From positions 1-29,868 of the forward strand of contig JADHYX010000222.1 of the NCBI GenBank assembly GCA_027604685.1: a DNA stretch of 29,868 nucleotides, written 5' to 3'. Positions 29,547 through 29,868 of the stretch are shown here, in pieces. Under the pieces are notes generated by a model. That model was not told the DNA's origin and searched no databases. It saw only the letters and a program-made list of their open reading frames with translations. This DNA comes from Lobulomyces angularis (taxonomy: Eukaryota; Chytridiomycota; Chytridiomycetes; Lobulomycetales; Lobulomycetaceae). The position numbers were made by a program, and so were the translations under genes. Positions within the stretch are counted from its first letter, which is position 1; the number at the start of each line of letters is the position of its first letter.

Positions 29547-29868
29547 CAGGAATCAACGAAGAAATCTAAGTCAAAAAAAGTCAAAAAAGTTTTATATCCT
29601 GTTTTTTTACTATTCTTTTTTTTTTTTGTTTTTTGTCTGTTTTTTGTATATATTTTATTTTTTTTAAAAGTTTAGTTTTTTTTCTTAGTTTCTTAATACT
29701 AAAAAAATAATAAAAAATCGAGTGTAAATCCTTTGTTTTCTTGTAAGTTGCAAAAGAAGTAGCATCTAGCGCAATTTCCAGTGCAATTCCTTTGTTTTAT
29801 TTATTGGAAATTTCTAGCTGAAATGCATCAAAATTTAAAAATTTGTGCAATATTTTTTTTTTTTTTTT
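29547..29868. other. 3' flank, T-rich end of window
   Basis: AT-rich with a repeated phrase TCCTTTGTTTT (near 29729 and 29788) and a terminal T run that may be where the contig broke. No gene recognised. Confidence 0.4.

Overview
The window is a very AT-rich, intron-dense stretch of a fungal nuclear genome. The introns are mostly 40-100 nt and often carry long A or T runs. The gene set (SYO1, ICP55, YME1, a CSN12/PCID2-type PCI protein) is eukaryotic with mitochondria. A cobalamin adenosyltransferase next to an alkylglycerol-monooxygenase-like gene, plus a divergent G-alpha, points to an early-diverging (zygosporic, Mucoromycota-like) fungus rather than an ascomycete or basidiomycete. That placement is inference; no phylogenetic search was possible. 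One run of N lies inside an intron.

Layout. 1-4.9 kb: a single-exon helical protein of unknown function (507-1028), a broken XPG/FEN1-type nuclease fragment (2772-3412), two sets of degenerate tandem repeats, and a Ser/Thr/Ala-rich gene with a GPI-like tail (minus, 4243-4921). 5.2-8.1 kb: a decayed hAT transposon with a BED finger and GC-rich subterminal inverted motifs. 8.4-12.7 kb (minus): YME1 (i-AAA protease, 13 exons) and a divergent G-protein alpha subunit (7 exons). 12.87-13.5 kb: a second copy of the nuclease fragment. 13.8-16.1 kb (minus): SYO1. 16.5 kb: elongator tRNA-Met(CAU). 17.2-17.6 kb: an orphan exon, perhaps RRM-derived. 18.65-19.73 kb (plus): MMAB, convergent with ICP55 (minus, 20.02-22.07 kb). 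22.2-23.25 kb (minus): a TspO/MBR-like multi-pass membrane protein. 24.0-25.5 kb (minus): the PCI protein. 26.0-27.6 kb (plus): AGMO. 27.85-28.8 kb (plus): a single-pass membrane protein with SAP/HeH-like C-terminal segments. 29.3-29.5 kb (plus): a possible small mitochondrial-type ORF.

Exon models were built by hand by requiring GT-AG boundaries that keep frame and restore family motifs; the exon phases add up in every conserved gene except at one G-alpha junction. Several products are predicted to be mitochondrial (YME1, ICP55, MMAB), but the genes look independently transcribed. I see no gene cluster and no convincing new multi-gene system. The points most worth a second look are: the duplicated nuclease block with its flanking repeats, the B12 and ether-lipid genes in a fungus, the odd G-alpha (no myristoylation site and one phase conflict), recurrent GTTT 5' splice sites, and a YME1 intron flanked by an 8-bp direct repeat.
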